In this document: positions 22,561 through 33,348 of the stretch, in pieces
How positions within the stretch are numbered: position 1 is the stretch's first letter
Layout of the letters: the number at the start of each line of letters is the position of its first letter
From: Gnetum montanum
Lineage: Eukaryota; Streptophyta; Gnetopsida; Gnetales; Gnetaceae
NCBI GenBank assembly: GCA_015680685.1
Contig: MNCI01020228.1
Coordinates: 133,095-197,094, forward strand
Direction of reading: 5' to 3'
DNA: 64,000 nt
The notes under the pieces: model-generated
What the model was told of the DNA's origin: nothing
Databases searched by the model: none
The model's input: only the letters and a program-made list of their open reading frames with translations
Position numbers and translations under genes: made by a program

Positions 22561-23879
22561 TCATATACAATCACAAACATAACCTAAGATTAGCTCTTAG
22601 GCATAAACTTTGTCCCCTAAGATGTTGGAATTTTATCATGAAGTCTTTGTTTAATGATCATAGAATTATGGTATCATTTTATTCATGTTCTAAAGGAGCT
22701 TGATTATTGTAATTAATTTTAGTGATCATTAATTTAATATCTTATTCATGGTAAGTTAGAAAAATTTCTATGAAAAGCTAGTGTTTGAGGCCCCCATAGC
22801 GTAAAGCATACCTTTGATCAAAAAATGAGTGAAACCAAGTAAGCATTTTAGAAGTTGTGATACTTGGAAAGCTCTTGAGCTTTAAAAAATGATAAAAACT
22901 CCTCTAGTATTAGGAAGAAATGGTGAAAAATAAGCTCATTATCACAAGTATATATTGTATGTTTGTTATGCATCAATGGGGTTGCATTGATGGAGATGCA
23001 TTAATGTAGCTATTCATAGCTAGATTTTTCACTTGTAGTGTTGAGGAATTTTGGGCAAATTTAAAGTTGAAATAAGAGCCAAATGAAAGCCAAAAACTAG
23101 ATAATCATAGAAATAACATGGAAGAGGATATGGTTCACCAAATAGAGGTAATTAGAGTGCATGGAATGAGTGCTTGGAGAATGTTCTAATGCCAAACTAG
23201 AGCACAAACTAGATGTTTTAGGCTAAAAATATAATTGATTTCAAAATTGGCCTATGGTTAGGAGATTTAACTTATGGTAAACCAAGGAAGATACAAGTGG
23301 GATTTTCCCAAAGTAAGTGTATGCCTAATATGCCCTGGCATATCCTTATCACAAGGAGTCTATAGGTATCTGAGATGATAAATGATTATTTTGAGTTAAG
23401 TTCCATACTCATATGAGGAATTACCTTAGGATTATGCAAACTAGAAAGAAAAACTATCAATTTACCATTGTATGAGGTAGTAAGATGATAGACCGTGGAG
23501 TAAGTAAATGGTAGATAGAGAACAATGGATAGGTTATCTACATCCTAGTTATACAAGATCTTTGGTGAATTATGTAATTAAGATGATCTAATATAAGGCC
23601 ATTCCAAGTTTAGATCAACTCCATTTCAATTACTGTGATCTTGCATTGACATATTCCTTCTCTTCTACAATCAAAAGCCCTAAGAACCATAGAGGAACAC
23701 TATCACCCTAAGGGAAAGAAAAGGAAAGAAGTAGGTAGGGCCTTAGCTATAGGAATTCCTTTACGCATGGGCAATATGTCTTTCTAGTCCCATAACTAGT
23801 GCTTGTAGCCCATGAAAGTGTCTAAGTGATGTGCTTGAAATTTCAATTAATGTATTTATTTTCTTTACGAGAACCATAC
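22561..23879. other. no gene seen
   Basis: AT-rich. At 22970-23015 there is a short piece with the U3 words of the Athila-like LTRs (GCATCAATGGGG...GCATTGATG), so part may be LTR debris. No frame above about 60 codons is meaningful. Confidence 0.5.
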
Positions 23880-24719
23880 TGATGAGTCATAGTTTTGTTG
23901 GCTACGTCCACAAGGCCTCATCGTTGCAGTGTCAATATTTTTCCTATAAATAGGCTTCTACCAACCACATTTATGGCATCAAGATTTTAGTAGTAGTGAA
24001 GCTCTTGCAGTTTGTTCATTTAAGAGTTAGAATTTTTCTCCTGAGTGCACATAGTAGGAGTCACTAAGTATATGGATCTTTATTCGAGCATTGTTGTACC
24101 TAAGCATGATAGTGTGTGCTATAATAAAGAAAAGTTTTCTGATAATCCTTACAATAGTATGGATAGATTAAATATTTTACTTATGTATTTAATGTTTTCA
24201 ATTATTTATTAAATGTTTTCTAGTATTTAAGTTAATGAAGCAATTAAGAAAGATATATTAAACACATAAGTACAACCACTTTGAGTGTAACACATATTCT
24301 CTTGGTAATCCAAGTAGTGTTATTGCTTAGTATGCCCAATAATGTAGTGCTTGGTAACCCAACAATGGATACGTGGGTTTAGGAGGTGTATGGAAAGTGG
24401 GATTGAATGCTTGTGTTAGGACTACTTAGATACTAGTTAATTGATTAAATTAAACTAGTTAATCTAATTACTTTATTTCTCTTTAAACATGAAAGCCATA
24501 AAATAAAAAATGATAAAAATCAAATGCATCAATTACACTTAACCATACTAGTGTACTTCACAAGTGTAATTGGAAAGACAACGGTTGACCTTAAGGCAAA
24601 GATTCACTTCCTAGAAGGCTAGTGCACTGGAAACTACAAAGTTCATGGATTCAACTAGATCACACGTGAATGCTCTGTGATTTGTATGGTTAGGCATAGG
24701 GGTATCTCACCACTCAGCA
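23880..24719 (+). repeat. LTR 4 (Athila-like 5' LTR), 840 bp
   Basis: Starts TGATGAGTCATAG and ends CACTCAGCA. A TATA box lies at 23945. U5 includes CCAACAATGGATACGTGGG and ACCATACTAGTG words shared with the other LTRs. Confidence 0.8.
23945..23952 (+). promoter_or_regulatory. LTR promoter TATA box
   Basis: TATAAATA lies 65 bp inside LTR 4, after a short U3. The other LTRs of the family have a similar box at a comparable place, so it is the likely core promoter of the element. Confidence 0.55.
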
Positions 24720-24720
24720 T

Positions 24721-24738
24721 TGGCACCATTACCAAGGA
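24721..24738 (+). other. primer binding site, tRNA-Asp type (element 4)
   Basis: TGGCACCATTACCAAGGA differs from the Athila site TGGCGCCGTTGCCGGGGA by five G-to-A transitions. One base (T) separates it from the LTR end. Confidence 0.75.
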
Positions 24739-24889
24739 TTTTGTTCATTGAAATGTGTTCTATCTAGGATTAGTAAATATTATTAATATCATTGGACAAA
24801 CTCAAGGTCAAAATTACTCTCAATGACATATAACTACTAAGCACACTGATAATTTTATTCGTTTTGCAAAATTTCTTCTTCTTTCCACT

Positions 24890-26950
24890 GACATGAAGAT
24901 GTCAAACCAGTTCCACAAGAGTGAAAAGTGGTATATACTCATCTAGATGAGTATGTACTGGACTTCATCTTCATCCTACATCAGGATGAATAGTTGTGAT
25001 GGCATGATATGGAGGGCAACATCATTTTTCTCCCAGATAGATCTATGCTAGGGATGCTATTTCAAACCCTTAAAAAAATTGGGCATCAAAAATCTTCATA
25101 AGGAAAATGTTGTGAATGGTTATGACACTCAAAACTACTATCCCACTAAAACACAATGCAAGTGAGATTGACATTAGGAGAAGCTCCATGAGGCTATGAA
25201 GGGGAAACATTACACTAATCCCTTGTTGCCTACTAAATCAAGACAACAATGAGGATCCTTCCTTTGAAGGTTCTCAACATGAAGATTCTCCAGCCCCTGT
25301 TATTGATGATAAGGATGTAACTGTGAACTTGTGATCCACTATTCATAAATTAGGTTTAGGAAAAAGTAACATCCAAGGTAGGGACTCAAGCTCTCCATGA
25401 TGCCTGTGCCTTATAAAACATATACATGCTTTCCATGATGCCTGTGCCTTATAAAACATAGAAAATAAATGTATAAACTCAATTCCTTCCCTAGGACACT
25501 CATCAAGGAAGCCAAAAGCTAGTACTGGACATTGGAACTAGAATCCATTCACCAATGGAGTACCATGTTAGAGCTATTTAATGATAAATACCAAACGTAC
25601 ACTAGAGTGTATAATTTGAGAAAGAAAATCCAAGGCTAAAAATAGGGAACACATGAACTCTTTGATGCCTTCATGGGTAGATACTATTCACTCTTACATT
25701 GATGCCCTAGCCATGATTATTCTTAGAGGAAACAACTTTGCCACATCATAGATGGGCTTAGAGTAGAAACTAGAAGAACTCTTAAGGTGTATGCCCAAGG
25801 GAGATTATCTAAACTAAGAGCTTATTAGATCCAAAAGCTAATTGAATAGGCAGCAAAAGAATAACGTGAGCTATGAAAAAAGGAAAGTGTAGAAGAGTAT
25901 AATTGGGACCCTTTCATCAAAAAATAGGAGGTTTGATTTTGTGACAAGGAGGAGTCACCACTTGATGAAGTGGTGAACAAGAAAACCTTTCCCATCCAAA
26001 AATATGTTTTTGATATTTTAGAAAAGGTTGATAAATTATGGGACTCTTTGGATGAAAAATTTCAACCTACTATGAGTATTGTTGAAGAATCCAAAGAGTA
26101 AAATAGTGATTGTAACCATAGGAGGCGAGAAGAAGCTAAATGTGCCTACCAAAGAGGTAAGGGAAAAGCTACAATTGTAGAATAAGTTGTGGAAACTAAC
26201 TCTGATGATGAAACTGATTGTGAAATTTGTTAATACAAACATCTAAATGGTTGTTACCCTATTGTGTCACACTTACAAGAGTCTAGGGTATATGCATTGA
26301 ATCCTCAACTAGCACATAGGCAAGCACCTAGATGATTGCCTTATCCTCAAGGAAATCCATGGAAATTCCACCAGCAACAACAAGCTTACTACCTAAGTGG
26401 ATCTCCTCTACAATCTTATGAACAATACCAATAGTGGTACCAATCACAATTATGGGAAATGCCACCACTAAGGTAGTAGTACCCTTATAGGCAACCAGAT
26501 CCATATAGGTACTATGTTCAATAACCTGTCTCTCCAAGAAGTTCTACAAGTCATACCTCATTTCAACATCACTATTACCGTCTAGAGTACCATCATCTAC
26601 TTGAGAGGAAAACCCATATCCATACCATCCTCTACATTTATCTGCATACACACCTCTGCCTTCAACCTACTTACCTTCTACTCCATCCATGTAGAGTGAG
26701 ATTTCTCCATAGCTGTAACAACAAAATGCTATGAGGGCTATACATTCACAATTGGCTTTCCAACCAAGTGGTTCAAACAATCGATCCAAGAAGAAAGACC
26801 CTTATTTTAATCCAATAGTCCTCTCCAATCCCCACAACCTAGTCCAGTTGATTATTTTACATCTCCAATACCCTCATCCTCTACATCAAATACCTTCGAG
26901 TATATTTCAAACCAACTATCACCTCAAATTCACACTATGATGCTAACTCA
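24890..26950 (+). pseudogene. Gag of element 4, decayed
   Basis: Matching blocks in order: an N-terminal region near 24890-25100 (counterpart of 4960-4740), the SNPCLLNQ... / Ser-poor middle, LCHIIDGLRVETRRTLKVYA at about 25735-25800, PLDEVVNKKT near 25960, WDSLDEKFQ near 26040, then a Tyr/Pro/Gln-rich tail to about 26950. The block order is the same as in the minus copies at 2900-4960 and 56240-58870. Confidence 0.7.
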
Positions 26951-26999
26951 TGCTATTTCTAACTAGATCAAGGTTGGTAATCTTTTCATGAAAATATTT

Positions 27000-27480
27000 T
27001 GACCTAGAAAGTCCACTCATTTACCTACAAATTATTGGACATGAGCCATGTAAGGCTCTTCTTGACTCTGGTTCTAGAGTTAATCTCATCTCCCATGACA
27101 TGTACAAGGCTTGAAACCTACCACCTCTCAAGAAGAGTAACATCTATCTAGAATTGGTAGATCAGTCAATTACTGTCTCTCTAGGACTAGTAGAGGACAT
27201 TGTGACCATAGTTTGTGGGTGGTCCTATCTTGTTGATTTTCTAGTGATCAAGGTTGAAAACTACAAAAGTGACTTTCCCATCATTATGGGAAGAGCTTGG
27301 TTAAGCACGATCGATGCAAGTATGGGCATAACAGATCTTTCTTTAGAAATCTCCAAAGAAAATGAATTGGGTAGAAAATAGAAGAAGCATATTCCATGCA
27401 TCATGTATAGTAATAATGGATGCAATTGCGTGCAAAATATTTACTCCATCAAAAGTACATACATTAAAGCATGTAATCAG
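27000..27480 (+). pseudogene. retroviral-type aspartic protease of element 4
   Basis: ALLDSGSRVNLIS at about 27052-27095 is the catalytic D-S-G block. SLGLVEDIVTIVCGWSY and FPIIMGRAWLST follow in the open frame 27154-27381, the latter being the gypsy protease C-terminal signature. The catalytic residues are still readable, but frames change between the blocks and a TAG ends the second one. Confidence 0.8.
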
Positions 27481-27699
27481 TGTCCATAAGAAATCAACAT
27501 TCAAAAGTGTCTATACGTAGCAACCACAAAATAGGAGGATACCCAATGGCTGATAGCTAACTTAAATAGTAGCACATTATGCATGGAACCAACTGAGAGT
27601 CGAACATGTGCTTATGTTGAAATCATGGATAAACTTGAACAAGTTTATTCCCAACTCTTTGATGAAGATGATGATACCTATTAGGGAGAGTAGGAAATC

Positions 27700-29220
27700 C
27701 TTGATAACTTCAAGCAGGAGCCCCTAGAGCTAAAACATTTATTGGTAAACATGGAATATGCATTCTGAAACAATGGAAAACTAGTCATAATTAATGCCAA
27801 ACTCACTCCTAAACAAAAAAAAAGTTGTTAAAGGTGGTTAACAAATGGCTAACAACCTTTGCTTGGTCATATCCTAAGCTAATAGGAATTAATCCAAGGA
27901 TATGCTAGCATCACATTTACATTGACCTAGCCATGAAGCCTAAAAGGTAGCTGTAGAGGTAGCTAAACAAAAAATTGGAGTAGAATATCAAGGAGGAAAT
28001 TGAACAACTCCTCAAGGCATGGTTCATCTATCCCATCAGAGATAGTGAGTGGGTTAGTCTACTCATAATTGTGCTAAAGAAGGGTGGTAAATGGTGGGTC
28101 TATATCAACTTGTAGCTATTGAATATGGAAACATTTAAAGATCATTTTCCATTGCCATTTGTGAATCAAGTGTTTGACACCACATCTAGGCATTGTTAGT
28201 ATAGCTTCTTGGGTGGTTATAGTGGCTATAACCAAATCCAGAATGCACTAGAATATCAAGCCAAGACAACATTCACGAGTCCCTAGGGAACTTTTGCATA
28301 CTATAAGATGTCATTCAGTCTATGTAATTCTCCTATAACATTTCAACACTTGGTCCTTAGTATTTTCTAATAGCAAATCAATAATGGTGTGAAAGTCTTC
28401 ATGGATGACTTTTCCACCTATGGAGCTACATTTGAGTAAGCTTTGAACCACCTTGAGCAAGTACTAAAAAGATGTGTAGAAACATAGCAAAACAACCATC
28501 TCATGGTCCAAGAAGGCATTGTACTAGGGCATAGAATCACTAAAGTAGGGATTGAGGTAGACCCATGAAAGATAAGGATCATCTAAGGAATAACACACAA
28601 ACCAAAGAAAGTTAAAGATGTTCGGTCATTCCTTGGACACACTAGCTACTACTAATGATTCATGGAGAATTTTTCTAAGATCGCAAAACCATTGGTCAAA
28701 TTTACAAAGGAAGATGCACCTTTCATTTGGATCAAGGAATGTGAACATGCATTCTAATAGTTAAAGGAGAAACTCATAGAAATACCAATCCTATGAGTAC
28801 TAGACTGGTCTAGACCCTTCCACATCATGATGGATGCATCTAACTATGCCTTGGAAGTAGTGCTCATGCAGATGGATGATAAGAAACACCCATACTATAT
28901 CCACTACACGAGCTAAAGCATTGTGGGAGCAAAGTTAAATTACACCACCACAACAAAGAAACTAATGGTAATGGTGTATGCTCTTGAAAAGTTTAGCCAC
29001 TATGTGCTTGGTTACGAGGTATTTGTGCACACGGACCATAGTGTAATCCACTTTCTCATGAATAAGCCAATGATGAGCCCTTATGTCATACGATGGCTCG
29101 TGATCTTGCAGGAATTCAATCTCATGATGGTTAATCACAAAGGAATCAAGAATGTGGTCGTTGACCATCTCTCTCACTTAAGATGGGATAATAAAGAGAT
29201 GGAAAGCCCACTCTCTAATT
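27700..29220 (+). pseudogene. reverse transcriptase and RNase H of element 4, decayed
   Basis: RT blocks: FVNQVFDTTS, a degenerate FLGGYSGYNQI, GTFAYYKMSFSLCN and VFMDDFSTYG (28395-28425), the last being the YxDD site in the FMDDFS form I associate with Athila. RNase H follows: MMDASNYALE (first catalytic Asp), then the open frame 28923-29222 with NYTTTTKKLMVMVYALEKFS, HTDHSVIHFL and DHLSHL. These are the usual gypsy RNase H motifs. Many Gln codons have become TAG. The pair would copy the RNA template into cDNA; this copy cannot. Confidence 0.8.
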
Positions 29221-29229
29221 AGTTTCTAG

Positions 29230-30490
29230 ATAAACTTCTCTTTATAGGAGCAATAAATGAACAAACACCTATAGAAACAACATGGTATAATAACATCCTC
29301 ACTTATCTTCTTACCCATGAGATGCCATAATATTTTGACTTTAGAAATATGAAACAGTTTCTTCATTAGGCATAATACTTCATGGAAATCAATGGATACC
29401 TTTACAAGGTATGCATTGATGGCTTGATTTGTTGATGTGTCCCTAACAAAGATCAAGTATGCATTCGCTAGGATGCTACCGAAGGGCCTTGCGGAGGCCA
29501 CTATGTAGGGAGATGCACAACCATAAAAATCAAGATGGTAGGATACTATTGGCCTACAATCTTCAAGGATGCTAACTAGTTTATCTAATCTTGTGAATGT
29601 TGTCAACAAGACAAGGGATGCCTGCTTACATGGAAGGTACTCAATAGTGGATTCAACCACTAGAATATTTTGACATATGGGGCATTAACGTCATGGGTTC
29701 CATCACACCCATGTTCAATGAAAAGGCATATATTATTATGGTAGTCAACTACTACATAAAATGGGTAGAAGCAGTAGCTGATACTAATTGTACATTGTTC
29801 ACTACTACTATTTTTATACAAAAAAATATTGTAAATAGGTTTGGGATGCCATGTTCACTAATTTCTGATAATGAAACTCATTTAACAAGTGCCACTTTTA
29901 GAAAGTTAATGCAATGCTTAGGGGTTGAACATAAATTAAGAACATCCTTCCACCCCAAGCCAACGTTCAAGTAGAAGTAACCAACTAGGAGATCACAAAA
30001 ATACTGACATGGATCATTAGCAAAAATAGGAAATATTAGAGTAAAAAACCTAAATATGTTCTCTAGGCTTACCATTCAACATGGAAACTTCCTATTGGCT
30101 ACTCTCCCTACGAGTTAGTGTACAGAAAACTTCCTACACTCTCGATTCAATCCAAATTTCGTACACTCTCAGCATCTTGTGATTTGAATCTTGACCTAAG
30201 TCTAGCATAGAAAGAAAGATTGATCAACTTGAATGTGTTAGATGAAAACTGATTAGAGGCCCTATCTTTGAATGAGGTGCATAAGGAATTCAGTAAGCAA
30301 TGTCATGACCTAAGAATACTAAAGGTGAAACTTCAACCAGGAGATAAGGTCCTCTAGTGGAATCCCACACATGTTCCCTAGAAGGTAAAATTTCAAACAT
30401 TGTGAGAGGGAATTTATATAATTGATCAAAAATTTTCCTCTAGGACCATGTTAATCTACAAACCTAAAAGCCCAAATAAAAAGTAGTTGG
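29230..30490 (+). pseudogene. integrase of element 4, decayed
   Basis: The zinc-binding block CGGHYVGRCTTIKI ... CECCQQ lies at about 29490-29615. The catalytic core starts with WGINVMGS, where the first catalytic Asp of the usual WGID is Asn. It continues with WVEAVA and ISDNETHL (second Asp) in the open frame 29693-29974, and a degenerate FHPK. The C-terminal part (30300-30480) has KVKLQPGDKVLxW-like and LVNFQQLKPF pieces. The 144-codon minus frame at 29226-29660 is a shadow. Confidence 0.75.
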
Positions 30491-32167
30491 TCAACTTCCA
30501 ACAATTAAAACCTTTTCTTGAACCAAGACAAGCTAGTGCAACTACCACCTTGGTGGATGGACAACCACCTTCCATTTTTTGGATCTCCTCCTTCCAACTT
30601 AGTCATGGGGGAGATGGCCATCCATGCTAACAATCCATATGGCGTCTCAATTTTTCTGCCTTTTCTTTTCCACATTTTTGATTTTACAGTTATTTATTTT
30701 ACAATTTTTTTATTTTTATATTTTTCTAATTTTTCATCATTGTTAGTACATTTCCTTTCTTGATTATTTTACATTTTCTTATATATTTTACCTTTTTTTA
30801 TTTTGTTCAAGTGTGATATTTCCTAATTTTTTATAATAAAATTGCTTTATTGCCACAGGACACGGTGTTGTTATTGCTATTTACTAATGATGGTTTTTGA
30901 TTAATGTTGTGATTATTGATGTTTGATTTCTATTTTTGAATTTTGATGTCTAATGACTTTAACATGGTTTATTTTTCATGGAATAGGCAGTGAGTCCACA
31001 TCATCTACCCATCCAATGAACTCTATGATTTTCCTTATTCTAGGAATTTGAGGTGCCTTCCATTAAAGAAAATTTTAATCAATTAATGACCTTGGTAGTT
31101 CTAGAATTAGGAAGGATTTAAAGGTTTGTAAAGAGTGTGAATTCAAGGGGACTCAATAATCTTTGTACTCTTCTACTGGCTTGAGTGCTTGAGTGTTTTT
31201 CATGGACTTCTTACCATTCCATTTCAGCCATTAATAGGAAGTTAAATAAAGTCTTTGCATGATGTGGTTCCCATCTAAAAACTCAAAAAAAATGATGGGA
31301 ATTCAAAGCACACCCCTTAGACATAATAAATGAATAAGTTTTTACATGGTGTGGTTCCCATTTCAAAAAAAAAAAAACAAATGATGCAAATTCAAAGCAC
31401 ATCCCTTGAATAAATAAATGGGCTACAAGCACTAGTTATCGAACAAGAAAGACATGAATCAATGCCTGAAGGTTTCCTCTAACTAAGGCCCTCTCTCACT
31501 TCCTACTTCTCTCTTTTCTTCTCTTTAGGGAATAGTGGTTGTCTTGTGAAAGGACTCTTGTGTCTTGTATGGGTGGACTGGTCTTAGAGTGGTGATCCAA
31601 AGTCATTGCAAGTGGTTGGTTTTGGTCTAGACTAAGGATGGATCTTCTCAAGTCATTTTAAACACAAATTCTACAAGGAAATTTTTATGACCTCAATTTT
31701 GAATTCCATTCCACCTTTCCATCATCCATCCATGTTGCCATAACTCAACTCACTATCGAGGTTTATGTTATGCTTTATGTCTTGGTCTGATGTGTTTGAA
31801 TTCTTCAGTAGATTCTTTTTTGTTGGTCTCTAACTTTTCATGATCATTAATCAACTATGGGGGCCCATGAAGTCATTCTTTTCCACTTGCATAGCTCTTG
31901 GTTTGGTTAGTTAAGGTTCCTTACCTTAGACATTGCTATAATCCTATCTTTTGCATATTCCATTATGTATTTGGCTCAATGCTCTTTAACCTTTTATTTC
32001 AGTCATTCCCTAAATCATTTTTTCTCCATTTTTCCAATGTAAGCTCCAACACACTCTTTTCATATGTTCATAATATTCTTGGCCTTTTGAGCTTTCATTT
32101 GATCCCAATTTCATTCAAAAATTCTTTTTACTTTACAAGTTTCACCAAAGTCAATGGTCATCTATGG
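30491..32167 (+). other. post-integrase region of element 4; no gene seen
   Basis: It begins with CTTAGTCATGGGGGAGATGG (30598-30617), also present after the gag remnant of element 2 (minus, about 6670). The rest is T-rich, with a short repeat (CATGGTGTGGTTCCCAT, about 31260 and 31335). Unlike elements 5 and 6, no coiled-coil ORF is readable here. Confidence 0.45.
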
Positions 32168-32363
32168 TGATCAATAGTTGCATCAATTAGACCTCGTTGA
32201 CACAGCCGATCATGTCGACGAGTACCCATCGACGAGGCCTCACAAACATAGTGCAATCCTATATATACCCTTGTGCACTTAGAAATTTTTGTCATTTTAC
32301 TCATAATACATGGGGATTTTTGCCATTTTTTAGTGCCCAAAACCTTCTAGAGCCCATAACTTC
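32168..32363 (+). repeat. start of the 3' LTR of element 4, interrupted
   Basis: From TGATCAATAGTTGC it follows the U3 of LTR 4 type sequences: the TCATCGACGAGGCCTC words, TATATATACCC at about 32260 and the TTAGTGCCCA word seen as GGGTGCCCA in LTR 3. It breaks off where minus-strand LTR 5 starts (TGATGAG at 32364). Confidence 0.6.
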
Positions 32364-33166
32364 TGATGAGTGGAGACATACCCCTACACTCAACCATACA
32401 AATACAAGTGTTTCACGCACGATCCGGTTGAACTCCAAAAATGAACTAGTTGTGGTATCTAGATAGTTATCCTTAAGTCGTAGTTTGCTGTCTTCCCACC
32501 TAGACAAGTATTGGCTTTGTCATGTATGGTTTAGTCCAGAGTGAGGTGTATGATGTGTTCCTAGGCTAATGCTACTCCTGAAGACAATGGAAGGTAATAT
32601 TGACTAAGCTAAAAGATAAAGGATGAGAGAGAATCTAAAGTAGCCTAAGTACAATGAGCATCCATTCCTCAATCATCCATACACATCTTGGACCTTGTGT
32701 TCGACTACTACTAGGATTACCAAGCCCAGATCCTAGGTATGCTACTGGGTTACCAAACAATCATACTTAAATGCTCATGATCAAGTCATACTCATTCCGT
32801 GTTAATTAGGAGCTTAGGATGAAGACATATTAACTATGAAAGTAGTAAATAACAATTAAATAAATAATTAAACTAAGTGAATGTTGCAATGATGAAGTAA
32901 TCTTGATATTTATTTCTGGGCATGTGCATGTCCAAGTATGTCACACTTGAATAAGGATGTCGTACAATTACAATCACCACACTACGGGCATACACTTGGA
33001 GGAAAAGGGTTGAGAGAAAGAACAACTAAAACTTAACACTTAAACTAAGAACTGACAAAAGACTCTCTATCAAAACTATCTACCTCTTATTTATAGATGA
33101 GGAGACAGGCTGCAATATCACATATCACGCACACGATATGGTGGTTGACGAAATGACGACTCATCA
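32364..33166 (-). repeat. LTR 5 (Athila-like 3' LTR), 803 bp
   Basis: Plus-strand ends TGATGAGTGG...GACTCATCA. U5 carries CACTCAACCATACAAAT and GTTTCACGCACGATC, closely matching LTR 7 (58985-59045). It abuts a clear polypurine tract. Confidence 0.8.
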
Positions 33167-33175
33167 TACCCCCAC
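33167..33175 (-). other. polypurine tract (element 5)
   Basis: Minus-strand GTGGGGGTA lies directly before the LTR start TGATGAG. It is the plus-strand primer site for reverse transcription and identifies LTR 5 as a 3' LTR. Confidence 0.65.
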
Positions 33176-33348
33176 GATTGAATGAAAACTCATCCTCAAG
33201 TTACAGTGAGAACAAGCTCCATTGATTACATAGTGGCTAGGTACGATATTATTAGATGGTGAAAATGGGTTCATGCTACAGTGTGGAGTTAAAAACAAAA
33301 TTAAGACATAACACAAAGAATGTGCTACAGCTACAAAATTGGTGGAAC

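Larger units (their letters stand above)
23880..32363 (+). mobile_element. Athila-like element 4, nearly full length
   Basis: 5' LTR 23880-24719, tRNA-Asp-type primer site, gag, protease, RT, RNase H, integrase (to about 30490), a 1.7-kb post-pol region, and the first 196 bp of the 3' LTR (32168-32363). There the minus-strand LTR 5 interrupts. It is the most complete copy of the family in this window and the reference for the others. All coding parts carry many stops (mostly TAG) and frameshifts, so it is old and inactive. Confidence 0.8.

Noticed and set aside
29226-29660. 144-codon minus ORF
   Set aside because: Complement of the integrase region of element 4, which has recognisable zinc-binding and core motifs on the plus strand.
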